Positions 1 to 7,000 are shown, numbered from the stretch's first letter. The stretch is DNA of 16,294 bases from Erysipelotrichia bacterium (GCA_009929095.1 SABF01000012.1:1-16294), one strand, 5' to 3'. Translations and numbers: made by a program. Notes: generated from the letters alone by a model not told the origin.

Positions 1-579
1 CTCTCTGACCATTCTGATAGCACTGGAATCTGCAGAAAACTCCTGATAAGCTTCATCAATTACAACCGGAATCTCAGGGAATGCCTCGGCGATCTTTCTG
101 ACTTCCTCTTTTGTGATCAGATGACCGGTCGGATTGTTCGGATTGGAAAAGAGAATCATGTCAGCGGAAACATCCCTGGCATATTGAATGAATGCGTCTA
201 TCTCAAAGCTTCCATCATCCGCAGTTTCAAACTTGTCGACTTCCGCCTCATAGCTCTGGGCATAATAATCGTACATTCAGAAATCCGGCTTCAAAGTGAC
301 GAGCTTTTTTCCTTTGCCAAGATTGCAGCCAATCATCATGCCGAGCATCTGATCGCTGCCGTTTCCAGCCAGCAGTTCCTCTTTCTGCATCCCGGATACT
401 CTGGCATACGCTTCCAAGAGCTGTGATTCGGAATCATCCGGATAGCGATTAAATTCCATACTCATGACCGCTTTGGATATCTCCGCTCTGATTGTGTCAT
501 TGAGATTCTGAGAAGACTCATTGGCATTCAGGCGAATCCCTTCCGTTCCGGCCGCCTGATAAGTTTCAATCTTCTTCAT
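1..579 (-). pseudogene. hisC: Histidinol-phosphate aminotransferase, 5' part, interrupted by in-frame TGA; runs off window
   Basis: HisC is the PLP-dependent aminotransferase converting imidazole acetol phosphate to histidinol phosphate. The first 100 codons from the ATG at 579 match the family N-terminus (RLNANES, NRYPDD, GNGSDQ). The frame then meets TGA at 277-279, directly after the residues PDF. Reading the same frame beyond it gives 92 more clean codons to the window edge, including MYDYYAQSYEAE, the family motif NPNNPTG and VIDEAYQEF, so no frameshift is involved. HisC proteins usually have Ser here (PDFSMY), so a TCA-to-TGA change would explain it. An ATG follows the TGA immediately (TGAATG), which could allow reinitiation but would split the aminotransferase fold. 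The start overlaps the hisD stop by 4 bases (ATGA). The gene is either newly inactivated, read through, or a sequencing error; the 3' end lies outside the window. Confidence 0.9.
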
Positions 580-1865
580 AGTTTGTTTTTCATCCTGACT
601 CTTACTGCATTGGCATGCGCATCCAGCTGTTCTTCCTTTGCCATCTTGATGATATATTCACCATACGCATTAACTGCTTCTGATGTGTAGTGGAGATAGG
701 AAGACTTCTTGATGAAGGCATCGACTCCCAGTGCACTGGAGAAGCGGGCTGTACCGCCGGTCGGCAGCACATGGTTGGTCCCGCCGAAATAGTCACCGAT
801 CGATTCGCAGGTATCATAGCCCAGGAATACAGAGCCGGCATTCATTACCCGGCCAAGCCATGTCATCGGATCTTTCACCTGCAGTTCCAGATGTTCCGGA
901 GCAATCTCATTTGCATAATCAATGCACTCTTCCAGCGAATCACACACGATGGATTTTCCATAGTCTCTCAGACTGGCTTCAATGATTTCTCTTCTGGCCA
1001 GAACTGCTGTCTGTTTCTCCAGTTCAGCATTGACCTGGTTCAGCAGATCTCTGGAAACTGTCAGCAATATCGAAGATGCCATTGGATCGTGTTCCGCCTG
1101 TGAAAGCAGATCGGCGGCAGCACATCTCGGATCCGCGCCTGCATCAGCAATCGTCAGTATCTCAGACGGTCCGGCGATCATATCGATATCTACCCGCCCA
1201 TAGACAAGTTTCTTGGCAGCTGCGACATAGATATTGCCGGGACCGACAATCTTATCTACTGACGGAATAGACTCTGTACCATAAGCCAGTGCAGCAACAG
1301 CCTGAGCACCGCCAATTTTATATATTTCTGTCACTCCGGCAATCCGAGCCGCAAAGGCGATATTCGGATGAATCTTTCCTTCTTTGTCCGGCGGAGTCAC
1401 CATGACAATCCGTTTTACTCCGGCAATCTTTGCCGGAATGGCATTCATCAAAACCGAACTTGGATACTGTGCCCTTCCGCCTGGCACATAGATACCGACA
1501 CCGGCAAGCGGAATCACTCGCTGACCCAGATAGATGCCAAATTCCTTCTGCTGCAGAAAAGACTGCTGGATCTGTGCCTTGTGGAAGAATTCAATGTTCT
1601 TCTTTGCCCGTTCCATTGCATCGCAGAATGCTCTGTCACACTGTGCGATTGCTTCATCCAGCTCTCTGGCACTGACCCGGAACTGTTCTGTTTCAGCACC
1701 GTCAAACTGCCTGGTATACTTGCGGCATGCCGCATCCCCGTTCTGCTCAACATCCTCAATGATGGCCATTGTCCTGGTCAGTATATCCGCATCAATCTTC
1801 GGGTTTCTGCTGTCGAGATACTGACGCAGTGCCTTTGGATCCTTTCGATCAATTTCCTTCAGCAT
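576..1865 (-). CDS. hisD: Histidinol dehydrogenase
   Basis: This is the NAD-dependent zinc enzyme that oxidises L-histidinol to L-histidine in the last two steps of the pathway. It is full length at 429 residues. Family motifs are in order: GPGNIYVAAAKK with AGPSEIL after it (NAD and active-site region), LLSQAEHD (Gln and His zinc ligands), APEHLEL (the catalytic Glu-His pair), GDYFGGTNHVLPTGG (Asp ligand) and a C-terminal LDAHANAV whose His is the expected fourth ligand. The start at 1865 follows an AAAGGAG ribosome binding site by 9 bases. It overlaps the end of hisG by 17 bases, and its stop overlaps the hisC start as ATGA, so translation of the operon is tightly coupled. No defect is visible. 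Confidence 0.97.
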   Translation of the reverse strand: MLKEIDRKDPKALRQYLDSRNPKIDADILTRTMAIIEDVEQNGDAACRKYTRQFDGAETEQFRVSARELDEAIAQCDRAFCDAMERAKKNIEFFHKAQIQQSFLQQKEFGIYLGQRVIPLAGVGIYVPGGRAQYPSSVLMNAIPAKIAGVKRIVMVTPPDKEGKIHPNIAFAARIAGVTEIYKIGGAQAVAALAYGTESIPSVDKIVGPGNIYVAAAKKLVYGRVDIDMIAGPSEILTIADAGADPRCAAADLLSQAEHDPMASSILLTVSRDLLNQVNAELEKQTAVLARREIIEASLRDYGKSIVCDSLEECIDYANEIAPEHLELQVKDPMTWLGRVMNAGSVFLGYDTCESIGDYFGGTNHVLPTGGTARFSSALGVDAFIKKSSYLHYTSEAVNAYGEYIIKMAKEEQLDAHANAVRVRMKNKL

Positions 1866-2490
1866 TGTTCATTACTCCTTTCAGATCATTGATGACCTGC
1901 ATCACTTCATCACGTTTCAGTTTAAAGCTTGCTTTATTAACAATTGCCCGCGCACTGATTCTGCATACTTCATCATAGATGATCAGCCCATTTTCTTTCA
2001 GTGTAGTACCGGTCTCTGTGATATCGACAATCGCATCGCACAGATTCAACAGCGGTCCAAGTTCCACCGATCCATCAATTTTGATGATCTCCGGATCCAT
2101 CCCCATGTTTCTGAAGTAGGTTCTGGTCACGCTGGGATACTTGGTCCCGATGCGCAGGTGTCCGACTTTCTGCAGCGGATTGTGATCCGGCAGTCCTGCC
2201 AGAATGAAACGGCATTGACCTATGCCCAGATCCAGCAGTTCATAGTAATCCTGACCGCCTTCCAGCAGAGTGTCCTTTCCGACAATTCCGATATCTGCAA
2301 CTCCATGTTCCACATAAGTAATAACGTCATTTGCCTTGGACAGAAAGTATCGTATCTCTTTTTTAGTATCCTGAAATACGAGTGCTCTTCCCTTATGCCT
2401 GAGTCTATCGATCCCATAACCGCATTGATCCAGCATCTCTACAGCAGACTCTTCCAGTCTTCCTTTTGTCAGTGCAATCTGCAGACTCAT
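1849..2490 (-). CDS. hisG: ATP phosphoribosyltransferase, short-form catalytic subunit
   Basis: HisG condenses ATP with PRPP, the first and committed step of histidine synthesis. At 213 residues it is the short form, which lacks the C-terminal histidine-binding domain and needs HisZ; hisZ lies directly upstream. Visible motifs are IALTKGRL at the N-terminus, GVADIGIVGKDTL, GTKYP, and the PRPP-binding stretch AIVDITETGTTLKENG. The start at 2490 overlaps the hisZ stop by 4 bases (ATGA) and has an AGGAGGT ribosome binding site 6-7 bases upstream inside hisZ. The overlap fits production of the two subunits in balanced amounts for the hetero-octamer. Transcription should be governed by the T-box leader in front of hisZ. 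Confidence 0.97.
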   Translation of the reverse strand: MSLQIALTKGRLEESAVEMLDQCGYGIDRLRHKGRALVFQDTKKEIRYFLSKANDVITYVEHGVADIGIVGKDTLLEGGQDYYELLDLGIGQCRFILAGLPDHNPLQKVGHLRIGTKYPSVTRTYFRNMGMDPEIIKIDGSVELGPLLNLCDAIVDITETGTTLKENGLIIYDEVCRISARAIVNKASFKLKRDEVMQVINDLKGVMNNAEGN

Positions 2491-3455
2491 TCTGATACCT
2501 CCTGCGGTACATCAAGCAGGTAATCAAGCTTGACGCTGAACCCGCATGCCGGCATGTCCCGTCCGAATTTCTTCAGCAGAGAATCATATCTGCCGCCGGA
2601 CAGTACGCCGACACCAACTCCATTGACATATCCCTCAAAGATCAAGCCGGTATAGTAGTTCAGATGCGGAACCTTGCCAAAGTCAAACAGCAGATGCTCT
2701 GTGCAGCCAAGATGATTCAGCTGCGTCTTTAGATTCTTCAGCATCTGTACTTCCTGTTTCAGTTCCTTCGAGAAACTGATCTCTTCCGCCCGGTCAATCA
2801 CGCCGGATCCATTCAGCAGCGGCAGCTGTTCAAAGAAATCCGCATGATCCATGCCCAGCGATTCTGTCACTGTCCGCAGCTGCGGCAGATCTTTTCGGTC
2901 AATCAGTTCGGCAAGTGCCGACATGTCTTTGTCATCAATCCCAAGCAGTCTGCATGCCCTGCGAAAGAAATCAGAATTGCCGATTTCAAGCTGATAGCTG
3001 AAGCCAATGCTATCCATAACCTCAAGGGCACATTTCAGCACTTCAATATCAGAAGAAGAATCCGAACCGATCAGTTCAATCCCGCAGTCCGTGACCTGAC
3101 TGCGCTTGCCGGCAAATGTATGTCTCACTTTGAATACATCCGCACAGTAGCGAAATCGAAACGGTCCTGATGCATTGATATATCTGGTCGCACAGACTCG
3201 GGCAATCGGAACGGTCATATCGACTCGCAATGTCAGTGTTTCTCCATTCGGATCAAAGAAGCGGTACATCTCTTCATCCTGCATCTTGCCAAATGCGGTT
3301 CGATATGTCTCATAGTATTCAATTTCAGGTGTCTCGATCTTCTCATAGCCGTACTGCATAAAGACTTTTTCGATCCGATTTCTGAGTTCCTCTTTCCTGA
3401 CACAGTCTGCCGGAATCAGATCCCGCATGCCCTGCGGAATACGAATGTCATTCAT
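2487..3455 (-). CDS. hisZ: ATP phosphoribosyltransferase regulatory subunit, HisS-like
   Basis: HisZ is a catalytically inactive relative of histidyl-tRNA synthetase that activates short-form HisG and carries the histidine feedback site. The protein starts MNDIRIPQGMRDL, as HisZ proteins do, and has class II synthetase features: TLRVDMTVPIARV (motif 2 region), LNYYTGLIFEGY (HisA-type motif) and SGGRYDSLLKKFG near the end. At 322 residues it is shorter than many HisZ proteins and ends just after the catalytic-like core, so there is no anticodon-binding domain, as expected of HisZ rather than HisS. I chose the ATG at 3455 because a GGAGGG ribosome binding site lies about 7 bases upstream. The frame is open to 3563, but that stretch lies inside the T-box leader. 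First gene of the operon. Confidence 0.95.
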   Translation of the reverse strand: MNDIRIPQGMRDLIPADCVRKEELRNRIEKVFMQYGYEKIETPEIEYYETYRTAFGKMQDEEMYRFFDPNGETLTLRVDMTVPIARVCATRYINASGPFRFRYCADVFKVRHTFAGKRSQVTDCGIELIGSDSSSDIEVLKCALEVMDSIGFSYQLEIGNSDFFRRACRLLGIDDKDMSALAELIDRKDLPQLRTVTESLGMDHADFFEQLPLLNGSGVIDRAEEISFSKELKQEVQMLKNLKTQLNHLGCTEHLLFDFGKVPHLNYYTGLIFEGYVNGVGVGVLSGGRYDSLLKKFGRDMPACGFSVKLDYLLDVPQEVSE

Positions 3456-3473
3456 CCTGCTGCCCTCCTGTAA

Positions 3474-3498
3474 ACAAAAAGCGCCCCGTATCGGGACG
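3474..3498 (-). terminator. Regulated intrinsic terminator of the T-box leader
   Basis: On the minus strand CGTCCCG, loop ATA, CGGGGCG forms a 7-bp hairpin with one G-U pair, followed by CTTTTTG. It lies just downstream of the T-box sequence and about 20 bases before the hisZ ATG, as expected for the attenuating terminator that competes with the antiterminator. Confidence 0.92.
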
Positions 3499-3720
3499 TC
3501 ATAAACGTGGTTCCACCTGATTTCGCTGATGTCTTGCGGCATCCGCCTCATGGAGTCCTGCAACTCCCTGTGCTGCTAACGGGCACTCCCGTCTTTCCAT
3601 TTCCGGAAAGCCGCTCCAGGATGTGACGGCATGACGCACGGTTCGTTCCCTTTCACCAGTCAGAAACTCTCTATCAGGACCCTGCCTGTCTGCCGCATGT
3701 TCCTTTCCACGCGTTTTAAT
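3474..3720 (-). promoter_or_regulatory. T-box riboswitch leader of the his operon, His (CAC) specifier
   Basis: The leader between the his promoter and hisZ carries the T-box AGGTGGAACCACG at 3506-3518, whose UGGN bulge pairs with the tRNA acceptor end, followed at once by the terminator at 3474-3498. Stem I has the usual conserved pieces: AGAGAG near 3666, CTGGTGAAAG near 3655, and the specifier region TCACATCCTGGAGC near 3613-3626. Compared with the usual NNN-ACCCTGGAGC arrangement, the specifier codon is CAC at 3623-3625, which is histidine and fits the operon. The expected behaviour is that uncharged tRNA-His stabilises the antiterminator and permits transcription. The variable T-box base is A, which would pair best with a U discriminator rather than the C usual for bacterial tRNA-His. 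Confidence 0.93.
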
Positions 3721-3726
3721 GCATAA

Positions 3727-3754
3727 ATCGTATCAGAATCAAAATCAAAGTCAA
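3727..3754 (-). promoter_or_regulatory. Promoter of the his operon
   Basis: On the minus strand TTGACT (3749-3754) and TACGAT (3727-3732) are separated by 16 bases, which fits a vegetative sigma factor promoter. Transcription would begin near 3720, just before the T-box stem I. It is divergent from the promoter at 3840-3867. Confidence 0.65.
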
Positions 3755-3839
3755 TCCGAAAGTGCATGTTTTTCACGATTTCTTTCAAATATTTCTGAAA
3801 ATAAATTTATTTCTTTCATTCATAATTTTATTAGAAATA

Positions 3840-3867
3840 TTGAAATTTATATATGTCGTGCTAGAAT
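3840..3867 (+). promoter_or_regulatory. Promoter of the GlsB-like gene
   Basis: TTGAAA at 3840-3845 and TAGAAT at 3862-3867 are separated by 16 bases. The upstream DNA (3781-3839) is very AT-rich and could act as an UP element. Transcription would begin near 3874, at the base of the leader hairpin. Confidence 0.65.
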
Positions 3868-3871
3868 AAAT

Positions 3872-3905
3872 CTGCGGCTGACCCGTGGTCAAATCCGCAG
3901 GAGGG
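3872..3905 (+). promoter_or_regulatory. Leader hairpin abutting the ribosome binding site of the GlsB-like gene
   Basis: An outer stem CTGCGG (3872-3877) with CCGCAG (3895-3900) encloses an inner stem TGACC (3879-3883) with GGTCA (3887-3891) and a CGT loop. The last two bases of the outer 3' arm (AG) are the first two of the ribosome binding site AGGAGGG (3899-3905). The hairpin could therefore affect ribosome access or transcript stability. It has no U-run, so it is not a terminator. Confidence 0.6.
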
Positions 3906-3915
3906 TAAACTTGTT

Positions 3916-4158
3916 ATGGGAATTATCTATGCAGTCATTGTTGGCCTGATATCTGGCTGGGGTGCAAATTCCATCCTTGGAAAAGACAGTTCAAATCTGG
4001 TTATGAACCTGGTGCTTGGCGTCATTGGTTCCTTCGTCGGTTCATTGCTTGGCGGACTGATCGGAATTCACGCATCCAACATCATCGGTTCCTGTGTGAT
4101 TGGTGTTATTGGTGCTGTTCTGGTCATATGGGTATACAACAAATATATCAAGAAGTAA
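3916..4158 (+). CDS. GlsB/YeaQ/YmgE-family small membrane protein
   Basis: This 80-residue protein is almost wholly hydrophobic, with three predicted membrane segments (about residues 2-20, 27-48 and 56-75) separated by short Gly-rich turns, and a basic C-terminal tail NKYIKK. The pattern GLISGWGANSILGK, then LGVIGSFVGSLLGG, then a last helix is that of the transglycosylase-associated (GlsB/YeaQ) family. Despite the name, the family has no shown enzyme activity; in Firmicutes GlsB is linked to envelope stress and to anchoring Asp23-type proteins. The ATG at 3916 follows AGGAGGG by 10 bases. The gene stands alone between its own promoter and terminator, divergent from the his operon. The family call is firm; the role in this organism is inferred. 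Confidence 0.9.
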   Translation: MGIIYAVIVGLISGWGANSILGKDSSNLVMNLVLGVIGSFVGSLLGGLIGIHASNIIGSCVIGVIGAVLVIWVYNKYIKK

Positions 4159-4167
4159 TTCGGGGAC

Positions 4168-4194
4168 GGCTGTGAGAAATCACAGCCTTTTCTT
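4168..4194 (+). terminator. Intrinsic terminator of the GlsB-like gene
   Basis: GGCTGTGA (4168-4175) and TCACAGCC (4180-4187) form a perfect 8-bp stem with a GAAA tetraloop, followed by TTTTCTT. It lies 10 bases after the stop codon. Confidence 0.95.
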
Positions 4195-4208
4195 ATCTAT
4201 AAGGCTAA

Positions 4209-4939
4209 ATAATTTATATAAATAACTATTTCAACTATATCAGGAATGCCTTTGCAGACATGCCATTCAATGAAATCACACCGTCTGTAATCAGATCCCT
4301 GCATTATCTCCATCAGATCGCCCGGCATTATCCAAATTCAGCACTCTATGCAGGCGGCCATTCCAAGGGAGGAACTCTGGCAGTATACGCAAGTATGATG
4401 CAGTCCGCAGAAGAGGCCTATGATGCCGAACGCTATCATTCCATCTGTTCCCGCATCCTTCAATACCGGCCGCAGTTCTCAGCTGTCGGATTCCTCTATG
4501 ATCGCAAAGATCCCTATCAGCTGGTACACAGCGACGGCACTCGTTTTCTTCAGACTGATCCAATTACCTGGACCATTGAGAACTGTCAGATCAAGCGTGC
4601 TTCTCACCTTGATCCGGAAGCCGTATCAACGGCATTTTCCGCCGCTGGATCGACAGCACCACGAGGATTCAGCGAATGGCCTTTGTACCGGAATTCTTTT
4701 CTTCACTGGCTGCCGGCGGTGCTTCAGCCTTCTCAGATATCAGCGCAAATCAGCTCCATCACTTTGCCAGTCTTCTATCTTCCCTTGCAAAATCCAGCAG
4801 ACGCACCAAACAGGCCATTGGGCAGTTTGAGGCGGCCATCATCGCTGCACTGCCGGATTACAATCTGAAGTCACTGACAAAAAAACCGCTCCCTTCTGGG
4901 GAACGGCTTCCAGTATCATTCTGCTTTATACGGCTCTGA
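4209..4939 (+). pseudogene. Remnant of a DUF2974-type alpha/beta hydrolase, 5'-truncated and frameshifted
   Basis: The first frame (open from 4209, first ATG 4260) gives YLHQIARHYPNSALYAGGHS and then KGGTLAVYA, the nucleophile-elbow region of DUF2974 (Mbeg1-like) proteins, and continues with VGFLYDRKDPYQLVHSDG. Family similarity then moves at a TTTT run (4635-4638) into another frame, FRRWIDSTTRIQRMAFVPEF and onward through LPDYNL near 4866. One lost T would rejoin the two parts. The N-terminal half usual for this family (roughly 150 residues) is absent: an in-frame TAA at 4206 and the terminator of the previous gene lie directly upstream. There is no ribosome binding site or promoter in front of 4260. 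The open frame runs past the end of family similarity and through an opposite-strand terminator, so its natural end is unclear. It is most likely a non-functional relic. Confidence 0.8.
4879..4908 (-). terminator. Intrinsic terminator after the CapA-like gene
   Basis: On the minus strand CCGTTCCC and GGGAGCGG pair (8 bp with one G-U) around a short CAGAA loop, followed by TTTTTTTG. It lies about 50 bases beyond the stop of the capA-like gene and inside the degraded plus-strand frame, which supports that frame being dead. Confidence 0.88.
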
Positions 4940-4958
4940 AATCCTCTGCCGGAAAAGA

Positions 4959-6170
4959 TCATTGAAATCCGCCGAACTGAATTGAGGAATCATATTCGGT
5001 TATCTTCTGTGCATACCTGTCATAGATTTCCTGATATCCGGACAGATGCGCATCATCGAGATCCTTGAATGGAATCACCTTGAAGTTGGTGAAGTTTTCA
5101 TAATAGGTATAAATCAGATCGGCTCTGGCATCTGATACAGCAATCGATGTTTCTCCGTTTGCCGTGGTCTTGGTGATGGTGACACCGCCGATCATGCCGA
5201 TCAGTCTTGGCAGCTGATCCTGCGCACTGACCATGTTTCCCAGGGAATAGTACACAATCGAACTGCCGTTATTCAGATATTCTATTGGCTGAATCACATG
5301 CGGATGGCAGCCGATGATTACAGCTGCCCCGGCATCAGCCATCTGCTGTGCCAGTGCCTTCTGCTCCTCATTGGCTTCATCGTCATACTCCGTACCCCAG
5401 TGCATGGCGACCAGTACCGCATCTGCCTGCTCCCTGGCTCTTCTGATTTGATCCAGAAGCTCCTCCACATGATCGGAATATACATTGACCAGATATTCTT
5501 TTCCCTCCGGAGCAGTCAGGCCATTGCAGCCATACGTCCAGGAGAGGAAGCAGTATGTAATGCCGTTCTTTTCATATACCGGCAGTGCATCATGATCCGT
5601 CTGTGAATCATATGTCCCCGCCATGACAGTTCCTTTGGTCTCATTCTGTTTCTTCCAGTATGCTGTCGAACGCTCAATGCCGGTTTCTCCCTGATCGAGG
5701 GAATGATTGTTGGCTGTGGAAACCAGATTGAATCCAAGATCCACCATGGTATCGCCAAACCCCTGCGGACTGTTGAACGTCGGATATCCGCTGAGGCCAA
5801 GTTCCGTTCCGCCAAGAATGGTCTCCTGATTGTAATAGACAAGATCATAGCCGGAGGATACGGTTCCCATATTCTCCATAATGCTATGAAAATCATAACT
5901 TCCGTCGATCTGCTGAGCATCCATCCAGACCGTTCCGTGAATCAGTCCGTCACCAGCCATAAAGAGGCTCATGGAATGAACTTCCGGAGTCGGTTCCGGT
6001 GTGGCAGCAGCTTCCGGTGTCGCAGTGACTGTCACAGCAGCGGCAGGCTTGCTGGATCCGCCTTGTACGAAAAGATTCCAGCCGGCAGCTCCAGCAGCAG
6101 CGAGCACTGCCAGCACAATAACTGCCAGCACCCATTTCTTCAGATGTTTTCCATGCGGTTTATTTTCCAT
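4959..6170 (-). CDS. CapA-family (PGA_cap) metallophosphatase-like protein, membrane anchored
   Basis: The 403-residue protein begins with a basic stretch and one hydrophobic segment (about residues 12-30), an uncleaved anchor or signal peptide. A low-complexity Ala/Thr/Pro/Glu linker follows (about 40-64), then a CapA/PGA_cap domain. Motifs of the metallophosphatase fold are present in order: MAGDGLIH (D74, H78), YYNQET (N114, E116), ANNHSLDQG (N154-H156), AMHWGTEY (H257), GCHPHVIQP (H289, H291) and YSLGN. Family members act at the cell surface, some in poly-gamma-glutamate export, most of unknown role. There are no capB or capC homologues here, so capsule synthesis should not be assumed. 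The gene begins 6 bases after the ogt stop, so the two are probably co-transcribed, and it is followed by a terminator. The start at 6170 has AAGGA 10 bases upstream. Confidence 0.88.
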   Translation of the reverse strand: MENKPHGKHLKKWVLAVIVLAVLAAAGAAGWNLFVQGGSSKPAAAVTVTATPEAAATPEPTPEVHSMSLFMAGDGLIHGTVWMDAQQIDGSYDFHSIMENMGTVSSGYDLVYYNQETILGGTELGLSGYPTFNSPQGFGDTMVDLGFNLVSTANNHSLDQGETGIERSTAYWKKQNETKGTVMAGTYDSQTDHDALPVYEKNGITYCFLSWTYGCNGLTAPEGKEYLVNVYSDHVEELLDQIRRAREQADAVLVAMHWGTEYDDEANEEQKALAQQMADAGAAVIIGCHPHVIQPIEYLNNGSSIVYYSLGNMVSAQDQLPRLIGMIGGVTITKTTANGETSIAVSDARADLIYTYYENFTNFKVIPFKDLDDAHLSGYQEIYDRYAQKITEYDSSIQFGGFQ

Positions 6171-6176
6171 ATTGCT

Positions 6177-6656
6177 TCAGTCCTTGTTTCTCTGTTCCAG
6201 ATTCAGAAGATATGCCTGCTTTTCTGTTCCGCCGCCATATCCGCGCGATTTTCCATCTGCACCAACTACCCGATGGCAGGGAACTATGATAGCAATCGGA
6301 TTGGCATGATTGGCTGAGCCAACAGCCCGGCAGGCTTTGGGATGGCCGATCGCTTCAGCTACCTGCTGATAGCTGCAGACAGATCCATACGGTATCCCGC
6401 GCAGGGCATTCCAGTCATCCAGCTGAAATTCTGTGCCTGTCATGGTCAGCGGCAGATCAAAATCCTGCCGTTTTCCTGCAAAGTATTCCTTCAGTTCTCT
6501 GACTGCCTGTTTCTGAAGAGCAGTCCGAGGCGGTATTTCCTCTTCTTCACAGAATAATACAGCTGTGATGCCCAGACCATCATCTTCAATTCTGAGCATG
6601 CCGACCGGTGATTTCATAACGCATAAATAAGGACTGTATATACTATTCAATTTCAT
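6177..6656 (-). CDS. ogt: Methylated-DNA--protein-cysteine methyltransferase
   Basis: This suicidal DNA repair enzyme moves methyl groups from O6-methylguanine to its own cysteine. The C-terminal domain is complete: FQLDDWNALRGIPYGSVCSY, the recognition-helix region CRAVGSANHANP, and the active site IVPCHRVVG with C127 (numbered from the ATG at 6656), ending in the usual GGGTEKQAYLLNLE. The start is uncertain. The ATG at 6656 gives a normal family N-terminus (159 residues), but its AGGAG lies directly against it; that AGGAG is better spaced (6 bases) for the TTG at 6650. The frame extends to a GTG at 6704, which lacks a ribosome binding site. It probably leads a two-gene unit with the CapA-like gene. 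There is no Ada regulatory domain. Confidence 0.93.
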   Translation of the reverse strand: MKLNSIYSPYLCVMKSPVGMLRIEDDGLGITAVLFCEEEEIPPRTALQKQAVRELKEYFAGKRQDFDLPLTMTGTEFQLDDWNALRGIPYGSVCSYQQVAEAIGHPKACRAVGSANHANPIAIIVPCHRVVGADGKSRGYGGGTEKQAYLLNLEQRNKD

Positions 6657-6757
6657 CTCCTGCTCATGTATCATGGTAACACGAAATATATTGAACTGAC
6701 GCACTCAATCAGCCGCAATCTCCTGATTCATGCCATAAGAGAAACACTTCAGCGGCA

Positions 6758-6791
6758 TCGTTTCCCATCAGCACAGCCAGATGGAAAACGA
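6758..6791. repeat. 12-bp inverted repeat upstream of ogt and the tRNA gene
   Basis: TCGTTTCCCATC (6758-6769) and GATGGAAAACGA (6780-6791) flank a 10-base loop. On the plus strand there is one C-A mismatch; as minus-strand RNA it becomes a G-U pair, so all 12 positions pair. Neither side has a T-run, so it is not an obvious terminator. It lies in the 207-base divergent gap between ogt and tRNA-Pro, about 100 bases upstream of ogt, where nothing else stands out. Confidence 0.65.
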
Positions 6792-6878
6792 TATCTGAAA
6801 CTAAGATAATAATCTGCAGAAACCGCTCACTAAACAGCAGTATATCATTTGACTATTTTCGATTTCCTAAACTTGCTA

Positions 6879-6907
6879 TTCCAATTTCGACTTGTGTTTG
6901 CTATAAT
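6879..6907 (+). promoter_or_regulatory. Promoter of tRNA-Pro
   Basis: A perfect TATAAT at 6902-6907 is preceded by TGC, which makes an extended -10 element. The -35 position 17 bases upstream (TTCCAA, 6879-6884) is weak. The tRNA gene begins 17 bases after the -10 box. Confidence 0.75.
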
Positions 6908-6923
6908 CATAAATGCTGAAAAG

Positions 6924-7000
6924 CGGGATGTTGCACAGCTTGGTAGTGCGCTTCGTTCGGGACGAAGAGGTCATGGGTTCGAATCCCGTCATCCCGACCA
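6924..7000 (+). tRNA. tRNA-Pro (anticodon CGG)
   Basis: The 77-base cloverleaf has acceptor arms CGGGATG and CATCCCG, followed by discriminator A and an encoded CCA. The anticodon stem is CTTCG/CGAAG with loop TTCGGGA, giving anticodon CGG, which reads the proline codon CCG. The D-arm contains AGCTTGGTAG and the T-arm has GGTTCGAATCC. It is a single tRNA gene with its own promoter and terminator. No integrase or attachment-site repeat was seen beside it. Confidence 0.97.

Noticed and set aside
690..1103. Plus-strand open frames across hisD
   Set aside because: They are antisense shadows of a well-supported gene and contain no domain motifs.
3456..3563. Longer hisZ start at 3563
   Set aside because: The extra 36 codons lie in the T-box, antiterminator and terminator, and the ATG at 3455 has a strong ribosome binding site.
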